Assembly: GCA_963678275.1 (NCBI GenBank)
Contig: OY782765.1
Span: forward strand, 1,860,001 to 1,924,000
DNA: 64,000 nt
Source of the DNA: G963677445 sp963678275
Lineage (GTDB): Bacteria; Bacteroidota; Ignavibacteria; Ignavibacteriales; Melioribacteraceae
Direction: 5' to 3'
The notes beneath the pieces are model-generated. The model saw nothing but the letters and a program-made list of their open reading frames with translations, searched no databases and had not been told where the DNA came from. This document shows positions 34,668 through 44,205 of the stretch, one piece after another (the stretch's first letter is position 1; each line of letters opens with the position of its first letter). The translations under genes were made by a program, and so were the position numbers.

Positions 34668-35972
34668 TTAGTATCTTTTTCTTTTCCAGAAAGATTTAAG
34701 ATAATCTTTAAGCCTTTTTTCCTGCCCGTTATCGGTGGGTTTATAATACTGTTTATTCTTTATTTCATCAGGAAGGTATTGTTCCTCAATAAAATGCCCC
34801 GGAAAATCATGCGGATATTGGTAATTTTTGCCATAGTTCAGTTCTTTCATAAGTTTTGTCGGCGCGTTTCTGAGGTGGAGCGGCACCGAATAAAGAGGTT
34901 TTTCCCTGACATCACTCAGAGCGCTATCAACAGCCATATAAGAAGCATTACTTTTGGGACATGAAGCGAGGTAGGTGGCGCACTGCGCGAGAATTATCCT
35001 ACCTTCAGGCATCCCTATCTTTTCAACCGCGCTGAAAGCCGCTTCGGCCAATACAAGTCCGTTAGGCGACGCGTTCCCTATATCTTCCGAAGCAAGGATT
35101 ATCATCCTGCGTGCAATGAAAAGGGGGTCTTCACCACCCTCAAGTATTCTTGCCATCCAGTAAACGGCGCCGTCGGGGTCACTTCCTCTTACACTTTTTA
35201 TAAATGCTGAGATCAGGTTATAATGTTCTTCACCGGCTTTATCATAAATTACATTTTTACGCTGAACTATATTCTCAATTACTTCTTTGGATATAATTAT
35301 TTCCGCTTTGGCCGACTCCTGAATTACGCACGACTCCAGTATGCTTAGCATCGTCCTGGCGTCACCCCCCGATATGTATAACAGAAAATCTTTATCTATT
35401 TCTTTTATATTTAGCGAGTTTAGATAAATATCCTCTTTAAGGGCCCCGTTAAGAATATTCTCAAGGTCCTTTTTACCCAGTTCATTAAGCACGTAGGTTC
35501 TCGCGCGTGAACGAAGTGGAGGAATAACTTCAAATGAGGGATTTTCTGTAGTGGCTCCTATCAGAATTATCTCACCCGACTCAACGGTGGAAAGCAAAGC
35601 GTCCTGCTGTGCTTTATTAAACCGATGGATTTCATCAATAAAAAGGATCGTTTTTTTATGATAATTAAGATTCTCCCTCGCTTTTTCAATTACGGCCCTT
35701 ACTTCCTTTACGCCCGATGAGACAGCGTTAACCGAAAAAAACTCCGAGCTTGTCTGACGGCTGATTATTCTCGCGAGGGTTGTTTTACCTGTGCCGGGGC
35801 TTCCCCATAATATAAATGAGCTGAGTCTGTCATTTTCTATCATCAGCCTGATTGGTTTTCCCGGACCAACCAGATGCTCCTGGCCATAAAAATTATCGAG
35901 AGTTTCTGGCCTGACTCTTTCGGCAAGTGGTATCCCCGGAATTTCAATTTCCTTCAAGGGTTTATTTTTCAT
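34668..35972 (-). CDS. rarA: Replication-associated recombination protein A (AAA+ ATPase)
   Basis: RarA/MgsA (Mgs1/WRNIP1 family) acts at stalled replication forks. The protein (434 residues) has Walker A GSPGTGKTTLARI, Walker B FIDEIHRFNKAQQDALL, sensor 1 GATTENPSF and the tetramerisation/lid C-terminal half (ARRMIILASEDIGNA, ATYLASCPKSNASYMA). The N-terminus ERVRPETLDNFYGQEHLVG is canonical. It overlaps the FtsB-like gene by 11 bp and is the last gene of the metF-to-rarA run. Confidence 0.96.
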   Translation of the reverse strand: MKNKPLKEIEIPGIPLAERVRPETLDNFYGQEHLVGPGKPIRLMIENDRLSSFILWGSPGTGKTTLARIISRQTSSEFFSVNAVSSGVKEVRAVIEKARENLNYHKKTILFIDEIHRFNKAQQDALLSTVESGEIILIGATTENPSFEVIPPLRSRARTYVLNELGKKDLENILNGALKEDIYLNSLNIKEIDKDFLLYISGGDARTMLSILESCVIQESAKAEIIISKEVIENIVQRKNVIYDKAGEEHYNLISAFIKSVRGSDPDGAVYWMARILEGGEDPLFIARRMIILASEDIGNASPNGLVLAEAAFSAVEKIGMPEGRIILAQCATYLASCPKSNASYMAVDSALSDVREKPLYSVPLHLRNAPTKLMKELNYGKNYQYPHDFPGHFIEEQYLPDEIKNKQYYKPTDNGQEKRLKDYLKSFWKRKRY

Positions 35973-36252
35973 CGATGATCAGAACCTCTTCATTTTCACC
36001 TTTCATCCGGAACTTTTCTCTCGCCGCTTTTTCAATTTTATCAAGATCATTTTTATATAACCCGATCTCCTTTTCGAGGCTGTCAATCCTGCTGTTGATA
36101 TCAGATATCTCCTTATTCAGAGCGTCAACCTCCGAGCTGAGCCTCAGGTATTTTATTATACCATGCTCATTAAAAAGGAGAAATATTACTGATATCAGCA
36201 AAATCACAATAATCAGAATTCTTTTTACAATCTTTAGTTTGTCACTCTTCAT
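35962..36252 (-). CDS. ftsB: FtsB/DivIC-like septum formation protein
   Basis: A 96-residue bitopic protein with a short cytoplasmic N-terminus, one membrane helix (about 9-27, ILIIVILLISVIFLLF) and a periplasmic coiled coil (LSSEVDALNKEISDINSRID and on to residue 80), ending in REKFRMKGENEEVLIIDE, close to the AREKYGMxKPGEVVF pattern of the DivIC family. It would join FtsL/FtsQ in the divisome. ATGA overlap with ddl, and 11-bp overlap with rarA. Confidence 0.88.
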   Translation of the reverse strand: MKSDKLKIVKRILIIVILLISVIFLLFNEHGIIKYLRLSSEVDALNKEISDINSRIDSLEKEIGLYKNDLDKIEKAAREKFRMKGENEEVLIIDEK

Positions 36253-37238
36253 CCTAAAGTGCTTTTAATAATCCTCTCAATCAATGTTTCAAAACTTAAT
36301 CCGGCAGAGCGGGCCATCTTGGGAACGAGACTTAATTTTGTCATTCCCGGCAGAGTGTTCATCTCAAGGCAGTAGGGAACCATTTTTTCACTCAGCCTGA
36401 AATCAGCTCTTCCATAACTTTTGCACCCGACAGAATTATATGCCAGAAGGGCCTGGTGTTTTAAATGCTCGACAACTTTCTTCGGAAACTTGGCCGGGAC
36501 TTCATAACGGCTCATTCCATCGGTGTATTTACATTCGTAATCATACAAATTGTGAGAGGGAATGATTTCGAGAACCGGCATAACTTCCTTACCGATAATT
36601 GTCACCGCCACTTCATGGCCCCTGATAAATTCCTCAATAATTATTTTATCTGAGTATTTAGCCGCCGTTTCAATCGCCTCTTTCACTTCGATATCGCCGC
36701 GGCAAACCGATAAACCAATTGTCGACCCCTGGTCGTTAGGTTTCACAATACAGGGATAACCGAAAAATTTCTTTATTTTGGCTTTTATTAATTTGTAATC
36801 CCTTTCACCCGGGCCAACAAGGAACCAGGGCGGAGTTGATACATCATAATGCTGAAAGAGTACTTTTGATAAAGATTTATCCATGGCCACCGCGCTGGGG
36901 GTCACTCCCGAACCGGTGTATTTTACTCCCCGCAAATCAAGAAGAGACTGGATTGTGCCATCCTCGCCATATTTTCCGTGAAGCCCGATAAACACCAGGT
37001 CGGCCTTATCAAATTTTTTCGAATCTACCGCCGTAACATAATTTCTCGCGCTGACTTTAGCATGATCTTCTTTGCTGAAAAACTGCTCCGCGTTTTCCGG
37101 CTGATCGGCGCCATAAGCCGGATCAATAAGAATAACATCGTGTCCGAGGCTGATAAGAGCCTCATAAATTGAAGCTGAAGATAATTTTGATACTTCCCGT
37201 TCGGGGGACGCTCCCCCGACCAACAATATAATATTCAT
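36249..37238 (-). CDS. ddl: D-alanine--D-alanine ligase
   Basis: ATP-grasp enzyme making D-Ala-D-Ala for peptidoglycan. 329 residues, normal length. Motifs: GGASPEREVSKLSSA near the start, HGKYGEDGTIQSLLDLRG, YTGSGVTPSAVAMDK, PCIVKPNDQGSTIGL and C-terminal YCLEMNTLPGMTKLSLVP, all standard for Ddl. It sits upstream of ftsB, linking wall precursor synthesis with division. Confidence 0.95.
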   Translation of the reverse strand: MNIILLVGGASPEREVSKLSSASIYEALISLGHDVILIDPAYGADQPENAEQFFSKEDHAKVSARNYVTAVDSKKFDKADLVFIGLHGKYGEDGTIQSLLDLRGVKYTGSGVTPSAVAMDKSLSKVLFQHYDVSTPPWFLVGPGERDYKLIKAKIKKFFGYPCIVKPNDQGSTIGLSVCRGDIEVKEAIETAAKYSDKIIIEEFIRGHEVAVTIIGKEVMPVLEIIPSHNLYDYECKYTDGMSRYEVPAKFPKKVVEHLKHQALLAYNSVGCKSYGRADFRLSEKMVPYCLEMNTLPGMTKLSLVPKMARSAGLSFETLIERIIKSTLG

Positions 37239-37256
37239 AGTTAGTCAATGTCTGAA

Positions 37257-37919
37257 TTATCTGAAAAATTTATTCATTTCACTAATTTTAATTCCGTATG
37301 TTTTTTCCGCGATTTCATATAACTTCTGCACCTTATGCCTCGGCAGAATCTTTTCCCTTCCCATCATCCTGGCGTGATAAAGAGTTTTGGCGGAGTGTTC
37401 CAGTTTTTCCATTTTATAATAGGAATCGCTTATTGTTCTGCCGAAAGTGATCGCTCCATGATTTTCAAGGAGCATAGCCCAGGCATAATCGATATAAGGA
37501 TTCATCGATTCGGGTAATTCATCGGTAGATGGTGTGCCATATCTGCAAAGAGGAACCTTGCCGAGAGTGAGAATTACTTCGGGAAAAACAGGGGCGGTAA
37601 ATCCCTCCCCTATTGTCGCGAAGGCAGTAGCGAAAACCGGGTGACAATGTGTTACAGCATTTACATCTTCTCTTCTTTTATAAGCCAGAAGATGAATTTT
37701 TGCTTCGGTTGTTACTTTGCCCGTACCTTTAATTTTGTTGCCGTTGATATCTATTTCTATAAGGTCTTCCGGTAAAATATCACCTTTGCTTCTTCCCGAA
37801 GGTGTTATAAGAATATTGCCGTTTTTAAGCCGCGCCGAAAGATTGCCATCATTGGATGATACAAAGCCTTTTTCATATACTCTCCCGCAATATCGGGAAA
37901 GCTCCTCCCTTATCTGCAT
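37257..37919 (-). CDS. Class II aldolase/adducin family protein
   Basis: A 220-residue zinc aldolase of the fuculose-phosphate aldolase fold. Motifs: GFVSSNDGNLSARL, TPSGRSKGDILPEDL, the zinc ligands in VTHCHPVFATAFA and LLENHGAITFG, and the catalytic-position Glu in FPEVILTL. Substrates in this family include fuculose-1-phosphate, ribulose-5-phosphate and methylthioribulose-1-phosphate; the sequence alone does not decide. It overlaps the Gfo/Idh/MocA oxidoreductase gene by 10 bp, so a shared sugar pathway is plausible. Confidence 0.88.
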   Translation of the reverse strand: MQIREELSRYCGRVYEKGFVSSNDGNLSARLKNGNILITPSGRSKGDILPEDLIEIDINGNKIKGTGKVTTEAKIHLLAYKRREDVNAVTHCHPVFATAFATIGEGFTAPVFPEVILTLGKVPLCRYGTPSTDELPESMNPYIDYAWAMLLENHGAITFGRTISDSYYKMEKLEHSAKTLYHARMMGREKILPRHKVQKLYEIAEKTYGIKISEMNKFFR

Positions 37920-38908
37920 AATGATTCCAGTTTTTCCATCAATTGAAGATTTATCAGTCCGTCACGACCTGTTACCATCGGGACACTATTACGCAAAAAT
38001 GAACGCTGAACATCCTTTAGCAGGTAACTAACCTTATTCGCTCTTTTCCTGAAAGATTTCCTCCCTTCACCGCTGAGGTCAATAGTCAGTTTACTGGAAC
38101 CGGTTTTTTTACCGATAAAATTTTCAATTGCGAGACTTCCGTTATATCCCAAAACTTCTATTCTGTTAAAAGCTTTTTTGGCGTTATATGATACATTCAT
38201 GGTAGCATAACCGCTTTTACGGAATTTCATCAGCGCCACGGCAAAATCTTCCACCTCGCTTTTATAAACTATGTTATCCATATAGCCTGTGATGTCCTCA
38301 ATCTCGCCGCCGAAAAAACGGAGCAGGTCTATCATGTGAGTGCCAAGATCCCTCAGCGCCCCTCCGCCGGCAAGCTCCTGTTTAAATCTGAAGTTGTCAT
38401 TGGGAGCATAATCAATATTAAAATTAAGTGATACCGATATCAGCCTTCCCAACATTCCCTTATCAATTATTTCTTTGGTTTTAAGCACCAGCGGATGATA
38501 ACGGTGCACATAATTTATTGTCAACAGAACTTTATTTTCTTCACAAACTTTCAGCATTTCTTCAGCCTGGACAGAATCGAGAGCCAGAGGTTTTTCACAT
38601 AAAATATGTTTTCCTGCCTTCGCCGCTTTAATGACCTGTTCGTAATGATCTGAATTTATACTTCCGATAAAGAGCGCGTTAAAATCACTTTCAAGAAATT
38701 TATCATAATCATTATAAAATCCTGAAGCATCATAAGCGCTGCCCAGTTCTTTTGCTCTTTCAAGTGAATGACTGTATACCGAAACCAGTCTGCTTCTTGT
38801 AAGCATACTGAGAGCGGGTAAAAAAGAATATTCGGTAAACCTGCCGCAACCCGCGACACCCCACCGAAGTTTCTTAATATTACTTCTGGGAATCTTAATT
38901 TTTTTCAT
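37910..38908 (-). CDS. Gfo/Idh/MocA family NAD(P)-dependent oxidoreductase
   Basis: 332 residues. An N-terminal Rossmann fold (KLRWGVAGCGRFTEYSFLPAL), the EKPLAL motif with its catalytic Lys near residue 105 (GKHILCEKPLALD), and the C-terminal alpha/beta domain (VHRYHPLVLKTKEII, AGGGALRDLGTHMIDLLRFF). It oxidises or reduces a sugar or inositol-like substrate; identity unknown. It lies between metF (19-bp gap) and the class II aldolase (10-bp overlap). Confidence 0.92.
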   Translation of the reverse strand: MKKIKIPRSNIKKLRWGVAGCGRFTEYSFLPALSMLTRSRLVSVYSHSLERAKELGSAYDASGFYNDYDKFLESDFNALFIGSINSDHYEQVIKAAKAGKHILCEKPLALDSVQAEEMLKVCEENKVLLTINYVHRYHPLVLKTKEIIDKGMLGRLISVSLNFNIDYAPNDNFRFKQELAGGGALRDLGTHMIDLLRFFGGEIEDITGYMDNIVYKSEVEDFAVALMKFRKSGYATMNVSYNAKKAFNRIEVLGYNGSLAIENFIGKKTGSSKLTIDLSGEGRKSFRKRANKVSYLLKDVQRSFLRNSVPMVTGRDGLINLQLMEKLESLCR

Positions 38909-38927
38909 TTTTCCGCCTGGTGACTGA

Positions 38928-39884
38928 TCAGAAGTTTAATTTTTCCATTAACATTTTGATTGGTTCCGAATTCTGCAATATATAAAAATGTATCGCCGGA
39001 ACATTATTATTCAACAGGTCTTCAACCTGTTTATGCGCCCAATTCACTCCTATCTCAGGCACATGTTCATCTTTTGCCTCCATTATTTCATCCACCAGAT
39101 CATCCGGTACATCTATATAAAAATTCTTGGGCAGACTTAGTAGTTGTTTCTTGGAAGTCAGGATTTTTAATCCCGGAATAATCGGAGCGTCAATACCTGT
39201 TTCTTTGCATAACCCGACATATTTATAATATGCCTCATTATTATAAAACATTTGCGTGACAATATAATCGGCGCCGGCGTCAATTTTCTGTTTTGTATTG
39301 GCAATATCGGTTTTAAGGCTGGGGGCTTCAAAATGTTTTTCAGGATATCCGCCGATTCCAATACAAAAGTCCATTGAATACGCATCGAGAAGTGAATCCT
39401 CCAAATACCTTCCGTTGTTCATATTTTTAATCTGTTCGACCAGGTCGAGCGCGTTGCGGTTAACACTTCTTCCCCATTTAACCGGTTTGCTGTATCCCGA
39501 TTTTTCATCTCCCCTGATAGCGAGCACATTATCCATTCCAAGATAATTCAGCTCAATAAGAAAATCTTCCGTCTCCTCCCTCGTAAATCCCTGGCAGATT
39601 ACATGGGGCACAGCGTCAATATTATATTTATTCTGAATCAGCGCGCAGATACCGAGCGTTCCCGGTCTTTTCCTTTTCACCTTAACTTTAACTGTTCCAT
39701 CCGGATTTTCTTCATAAGCAACATCGGCGGCATGACTGGTGATATCAATAAATGGAGGATTATAAACAAAAAGATCATCCAGCACAGCGAGAAGCTGCGA
39801 GATATTTCCTCCCCGCTTGGGAGGAATTATTTCAAAACTGATAAGGGTGTTATTTGCCTTTGCCAGATGTTCTATAACTTTCAT
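38928..39884 (-). CDS. metF: Methylenetetrahydrofolate reductase
   Basis: MetF reduces 5,10-methylene-THF to 5-methyl-THF with an FAD cofactor, supplying methyl groups for methionine synthase. 318 residues: ISFEIIPPKRGG with the catalytic Glu, IDITSHAADVAYE, LAIRGDEKSGY, and GADYIVTQMFYNNEAYYKY. AAAGGAAAAG upstream of ATG 39884 supports the start. It is 28 kb from the split methionine synthase genes that need its product. It leads a long minus-strand run (MocA, aldolase, ddl, ftsB, rarA). Confidence 0.95.
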   Translation of the reverse strand: MKVIEHLAKANNTLISFEIIPPKRGGNISQLLAVLDDLFVYNPPFIDITSHAADVAYEENPDGTVKVKVKRKRPGTLGICALIQNKYNIDAVPHVICQGFTREETEDFLIELNYLGMDNVLAIRGDEKSGYSKPVKWGRSVNRNALDLVEQIKNMNNGRYLEDSLLDAYSMDFCIGIGGYPEKHFEAPSLKTDIANTKQKIDAGADYIVTQMFYNNEAYYKYVGLCKETGIDAPIIPGLKILTSKKQLLSLPKNFYIDVPDDLVDEIMEAKDEHVPEIGVNWAHKQVEDLLNNNVPAIHFYILQNSEPIKMLMEKLNF

Positions 39885-39956
39885 CTTACTTTTCCTTTCA
39901 ATATAAGATTTTAAACTTACAGTATAGCCGCTTATTTTACAAATTTAAATAAATAC

Positions 39957-42374
39957 TCATTTTCGATTAGGCAGCAGGGTCAATTTTTTTTCATTTCCGC
40001 GCATAGTGTTTACCCTGCTCATATTTAGTTCAATCAGTTCGCCACCCATCCAGAGCGGAGCCATATCACTGTAATTATCACTTAAAAAGTTTCCCGATTC
40101 ACCTCCCGGAAGTACGCAGAACATTGTTTCGGGATCAGCCATGTCGCATATATAACGCATCGCGGCGCCGACATTTGTATCGAAAGGTTTACTGAAAGAG
40201 TAACCGCTGTTCATAAGAGTAGTGCCATCTCCTCCAATTTCAAAGGGACCGATATTTATCAGATGATCAAGTATTGCCGCGCGATCGGAAAAAGGATGTT
40301 TAAGTGTAACACTATGAACTCTTCCCCATTGCCACTCAGCAGGATTCTCACCTAAAGTTTCCTCAAGTCTGGCAAGCGCTGATAAAAAACTTTTCCTGAT
40401 GATTTCATCTTTCGTTTCAATTTCTTCACTGTTTATATTATCCCACCAGCTGTTTTCCTTTTCAGCCAGCACTTTTTCAAGTATTCTGTTGGGCAGATTG
40501 GGGATCATATTAAATTCTTCAAGTAACTTCTCCCCCATTTCATCCCCGAAAATCCCTCTGATAAGTTCTATCCGGAAGTACGAAAATATTGCCGGAGCCT
40601 GCATAAATTGATTCATCTCACCATCCCAGTTCTTAAATAACTTCAGAGCGGTTCCAAGATTTTTATCATGTATTTCGGCATTTCCGAAAGCTTCCAGAAC
40701 CGGGTTTACCAGGAGTGGAGCATAAAGAGATTTTTCATCTCTCTGAATCATCTTAAAATCTTCAGGGTCAAATTTTTCTTTTTCCGCCAGTTTTTCTTTT
40801 ATTCGTTTAACACGGGCATCCGGTTCCCACATGTTGGATATATATATTTTTCCATTGCCGACATCATTATTCGCGGTGGCAATAATCTTTTCACCCGGAT
40901 TATACACTGAAGGCATCTGCTTAAAGGGGGTAAACTTCTTCCAGTCATATTTGCTTTGTGTGCCGTTATAAATAAATATCCCGCTGACCAATTTTCTTTC
41001 CGGCAGCAAACCGGCGGCGTAATAACCGATATTACCGGCGGTATCGGCAAAGAGAAAGTTTTGACCTGGTCCGGTAAAATCAGCGAGAGCATTTTTTAAT
41101 TCCTCCCTTCCTGCGGCTTTATTCACCTTTCTTAATGCCGTAATGTTATCGCTAAACCGGTATCCGGTCCAGGACATGCTCACAGGAGCATATTTTACAC
41201 TGTCTTTAAATATCAGGCCGAAAGTATGTATATCATGCACAAGGGGACCCCGGTGTGTAAAACGTATTCTAAACTCAACCGGGTTCGAATCTTTAACATA
41301 AATCGTATCTGTGATTATTTTCAGATCACGCCATTTATGATCGACCATGTATCGGGCGCCTGTTGAATCCAGTTTTTCAATATAAAAATCGGAATCATCC
41401 GCCATCAGATTTGTTGAGCTCCAGCAGATTTCCCGGTTCTGACCGATTATAACTGCCGGAACACCGGGCACCGTATATCCCGCGGCATTCCAGTCACCCC
41501 CCGATACTGACACAATATACCAGATTGAAGGTTTGCTCAAAGCGAGATGTGTGTCATTTGCCATCAGAGGTTTTCCCGATTTCGACCTTTCACCTGATAC
41601 AACCCAGTTATTCGATCCTGTCATACTGCTTTCAAAAGCGAGATATTTACGGAAAAGCCGGTCTGTTTCCACAATCCCGTTCGAGATCGGTCCGCTGAAT
41701 TCAAAAGGACAATCATCAATAACAGCCGCGCCATCAGGTACTGGCAGAATTTCCCTTAATTTGTCGCACCCGGTTTTTTCAGCCACACGCGCCATAGCCA
41801 CATCGGTCCACCAGCCGAGGTTAAGCATCCAGGCAAAAAGTTTTTCGATCAGGTAACAATCCTCAGGTTTCCAATCCCCGGGGTAATAGCCCAAAAGACT
41901 GAATTCGGGCGGATAAACGCCGTAAGAGATTCTTATATATTCATTTACTCCTTCGCTATAAGCCTCAAAAATTCTTTTTGTATTATCATCAATTCTGGTA
42001 TAATTGCTGTCCACAAACCTTTGCATCCCTATAGTCCTGAACATATAATCCACCGGTAAAGCTTCTTCGTTCGTTACCTCGGCGATTCGTCCCGAAGCGG
42101 CCCTTCTCATCAGGTCCATCTGGAACAGCCTGTCCTGCGCGTGTACAAAACCAAGAGCGAATGCCGCGTCCTCCTCATTTTCTCCATAGATCAATGGAAT
42201 GCCATATTCGCCCCGAAATATTTCCACAGGCGAATTTATTCCGTTAACATTCAGTTCACCCTCAACCTGCGGCAGACTCCGGCCAAGGCCTGTCCGCAAT
42301 ATGAAATATGAAACAACTATCAGTACAATTACCACAAATGGGATGATAATCGCCGCCTTTAACCATTTATTCAT
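39957..42374 (-). CDS. Penicillin acylase family amidohydrolase (paralogue 2)
   Basis: An 805-residue Ntn-hydrolase precursor, a paralogue of 25408-27828 with similar length and order. N-terminal membrane anchor (AAIIIPFVVIVLIVVSYFIL), alpha-subunit motif AFALGFVHAQDRLFQMDLMRR, nucleophile Ser254 in MTGSNNWVV followed by KSGKPLMANDTHLALSKPS, and C-terminal LPGGESGNFLSDNYSDM. It would hydrolyse an N-acyl amide in the periplasm. It lies 72 bp upstream of metF and is divergent from rmuC. Unlike paralogue 1 it has no transporter or sensor partner. Confidence 0.92.
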   Translation of the reverse strand: MNKWLKAAIIIPFVVIVLIVVSYFILRTGLGRSLPQVEGELNVNGINSPVEIFRGEYGIPLIYGENEEDAAFALGFVHAQDRLFQMDLMRRAASGRIAEVTNEEALPVDYMFRTIGMQRFVDSNYTRIDDNTKRIFEAYSEGVNEYIRISYGVYPPEFSLLGYYPGDWKPEDCYLIEKLFAWMLNLGWWTDVAMARVAEKTGCDKLREILPVPDGAAVIDDCPFEFSGPISNGIVETDRLFRKYLAFESSMTGSNNWVVSGERSKSGKPLMANDTHLALSKPSIWYIVSVSGGDWNAAGYTVPGVPAVIIGQNREICWSSTNLMADDSDFYIEKLDSTGARYMVDHKWRDLKIITDTIYVKDSNPVEFRIRFTHRGPLVHDIHTFGLIFKDSVKYAPVSMSWTGYRFSDNITALRKVNKAAGREELKNALADFTGPGQNFLFADTAGNIGYYAAGLLPERKLVSGIFIYNGTQSKYDWKKFTPFKQMPSVYNPGEKIIATANNDVGNGKIYISNMWEPDARVKRIKEKLAEKEKFDPEDFKMIQRDEKSLYAPLLVNPVLEAFGNAEIHDKNLGTALKLFKNWDGEMNQFMQAPAIFSYFRIELIRGIFGDEMGEKLLEEFNMIPNLPNRILEKVLAEKENSWWDNINSEEIETKDEIIRKSFLSALARLEETLGENPAEWQWGRVHSVTLKHPFSDRAAILDHLINIGPFEIGGDGTTLMNSGYSFSKPFDTNVGAAMRYICDMADPETMFCVLPGGESGNFLSDNYSDMAPLWMGGELIELNMSRVNTMRGNEKKLTLLPNRK

Positions 42375-42409
42375 CTTTTTTTATTACCGGTTAACTCATT
42401 AAACATTTT

Positions 42410-42437
42410 TTGATATATTCGCATATACAAATATAAA
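42410..42437 (+). promoter_or_regulatory. Sigma70-type promoter for rmuC
   Basis: TTGATA (42410-42415), a 16-bp spacer and TATAAA (42432-42437), each one base off consensus. The leader would be about 50 nt, ending in AAAGAGG before the start codon. Confidence 0.5.
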
Positions 42438-42492
42438 GATTACCTGAGTGAATCTTCCCATTTTCATTTTATTAAAAAAATAAAGAGGTCTT

Positions 42493-43797
42493 ATGCCACC
42501 CGAAATTGTTTACCTGGCAGCGGCAGTTATAATAATCGCGCTTGTTATTATGGTCATTGTAATTACCGGAAGAATGCGCAGAATAGAAACAGCGTTAAGT
42601 GAATTTTCTGAAAAATCGCTGAAAGCTGTGCGTGAAGAATTCAGAACAAATCGTGAAGACAGCGGCAGACAGGTAAAACTGCAGATGGATGAAATGAGAA
42701 ACTCGATGAAGATGCTCGGGGATATGATCGGTGATCGCCTTACTGATATTTCAAAACAGCAGCGTTCGAAACTGGAAATTTTCACAGAACAGCTTTCAAA
42801 ACTTACCGAGACAAATGAGAAAAAATTTGAAAAGCTTACAGATAAGGTCTCTGCCGAACTGAAAGATATACAAAAAAATAATGCCGAAAAACTGGAAGAG
42901 ATGCGCGCTACCGTGGATGAAAAACTTCACGCGACCCTGGAAAAAAGGCTTGGAGAATCATTCAAACTTGTCGGTGAAAGGCTCGAACTGGTTCATAAGG
43001 GGCTTGGTGAAATGCAGAATCTCGCTTCCGGAGTTGGTGATCTAAAAAAAGTGCTGACCAATGTAAAATCGCGCGGAACATGGGGAGAGGTTCAGCTTCA
43101 GACTCTTATAGAACAAATACTGGCCCCCTCACAGTATGAACAGAATGTCAGAACAAAAAAAGGTAGCCGCGAGCTGGTTGAATTCGCGATAAAACTGCCC
43201 GGCAGAAATAAAGATGATAATGAGGTTGTCTGGCTCCCGATAGACGCTAAATTCCCGATTGAGGATTACCAGAAACTTATCGACGCCAGGGAAGCGGGCG
43301 ATCAGCCATCCATAGACACTTATACAAAAGGGCTTGTAACCCGTATAAAGGGAGAGGCTAAAAACATCTCAACAAAATATCTCGATCCTCCCAACACCAC
43401 CGACTTCGCGATCATGTTCCTCCCGGTAGAAGGATTATACGCCGAAGTGCTGAGTGTGCCGGGACTTGCAGAGGTAGTTCAGAGAGATCACAGGGTCATC
43501 ATGGCCGGCCCGACCAACCTCGCGGCGCTGCTCAACAGTCTGCAAATTGGTTTCAGAACTTTAATAATCGAAAAACGCTCCAGTGAAGTCTGGAAACTTC
43601 TCGGCGCGGTAAAAACCGAATTTGGCAAATTCGGCGACCTACTGGAAAAAACCCAGACAAAACTTGAGCAGGCAAGCAAAGAAATAGGCAACGCGAAGAG
43701 CAAATCGAGAACCATTGAACGAAAACTTGGAACAATCCAGGAACTACCCGAAGCTGAAAGCGCGAAACTGCTCGGCAACGGCAATGAAGAATATTGA
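42493..43797 (+). CDS. rmuC: RmuC-family DNA recombination protein
   Basis: RmuC limits inversions at short inverted repeats and has a predicted PD-(D/E)xK nuclease fold. The 434-residue protein has an N-terminal membrane helix (about 5-25), a long coiled coil (30-190), and the RmuC domain (about 195-370) with SRGTWGEVQLQTLIEQIL, VWLPIDAKFPIEDYQ and FAIMFLPVEGLYAEVL. The C-terminus is a further coiled coil. AAAGAGG upstream supports the ATG at 42493. Monocistronic, followed by a palindromic repeat. Confidence 0.95.
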   Translation: MPPEIVYLAAAVIIIALVIMVIVITGRMRRIETALSEFSEKSLKAVREEFRTNREDSGRQVKLQMDEMRNSMKMLGDMIGDRLTDISKQQRSKLEIFTEQLSKLTETNEKKFEKLTDKVSAELKDIQKNNAEKLEEMRATVDEKLHATLEKRLGESFKLVGERLELVHKGLGEMQNLASGVGDLKKVLTNVKSRGTWGEVQLQTLIEQILAPSQYEQNVRTKKGSRELVEFAIKLPGRNKDDNEVVWLPIDAKFPIEDYQKLIDAREAGDQPSIDTYTKGLVTRIKGEAKNISTKYLDPPNTTDFAIMFLPVEGLYAEVLSVPGLAEVVQRDHRVIMAGPTNLAALLNSLQIGFRTLIIEKRSSEVWKLLGAVKTEFGKFGDLLEKTQTKLEQASKEIGNAKSKSRTIERKLGTIQELPEAESAKLLGNGNEEY

Positions 43798-43814
43798 TTT
43801 TTATTATCCTTATT

Positions 43815-43842
43815 GTAGAGACAAGGCATGCCTTGTCTCTAC
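43815..43842. terminator. 28-bp perfect palindrome after rmuC, probable terminator-like repeat
   Basis: GTAGAGACAAGGCA followed at once by its exact reverse complement. It lies 18 bp after the rmuC stop but lacks a T-run. Palindromes of the GTAGAGAC...GTCTCTAC type are scattered in many bacterial genomes, so it may be a mobile palindromic unit that also stops transcription. Confidence 0.6.
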
Positions 43843-44188
43843 GATTTAGACATCCTTCCTTTACGTTTTCTCTACGTAATCTTTTCTTCCACAGTCTTTC
43901 TCCTATACCGATGGACCAATAATACCAAATCGTTTTTATCATTCAAACTAAAATTTTCATGGAATACCCAATTTTTAATTCCTCTTTTTTATCCGCCACG
44001 AAAGAGTAACTTATTTTGGTCTTTTTTTTCATTGCGCTCCTTATGACTTCCCTGTGTGCTTTGTGAATAAACTGTAATCAGCTCAAACCTCCCTCTTGGC
44101 CAAATCCGCTGGAAACAAGTGTGAGGGAAAATAATTAAAAAATTTACCACAAAGAATTTGACCATCATCAGGTAATTAGTTATTTTTG
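43843..44188. other. Intergenic region upstream of the porin gene, no feature seen
   Basis: About 350 bp of AT-rich DNA after rmuC. I find no gene, repeat or promoter here; the operator and leader described next begin at 44189. Confidence 0.5.
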
Positions 44189-44205
44189 TTTAGACTTAGT
44201 CTAAA
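44189..44205. promoter_or_regulatory. Candidate metalloregulator (DtxR/MntR-like) operator
   Basis: TTTAGACTTAGTCTAAA is a perfect inverted repeat with 7-bp arms and a 3-bp centre. The TTAGnC...GnCTAA form resembles boxes bound by DtxR/MntR/SirR-family iron or manganese repressors. It overlaps a possible -35 (TTGTTT at 44187) about 285 bp ahead of the porin start. Assignment to that regulator family is inference. Confidence 0.4.
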
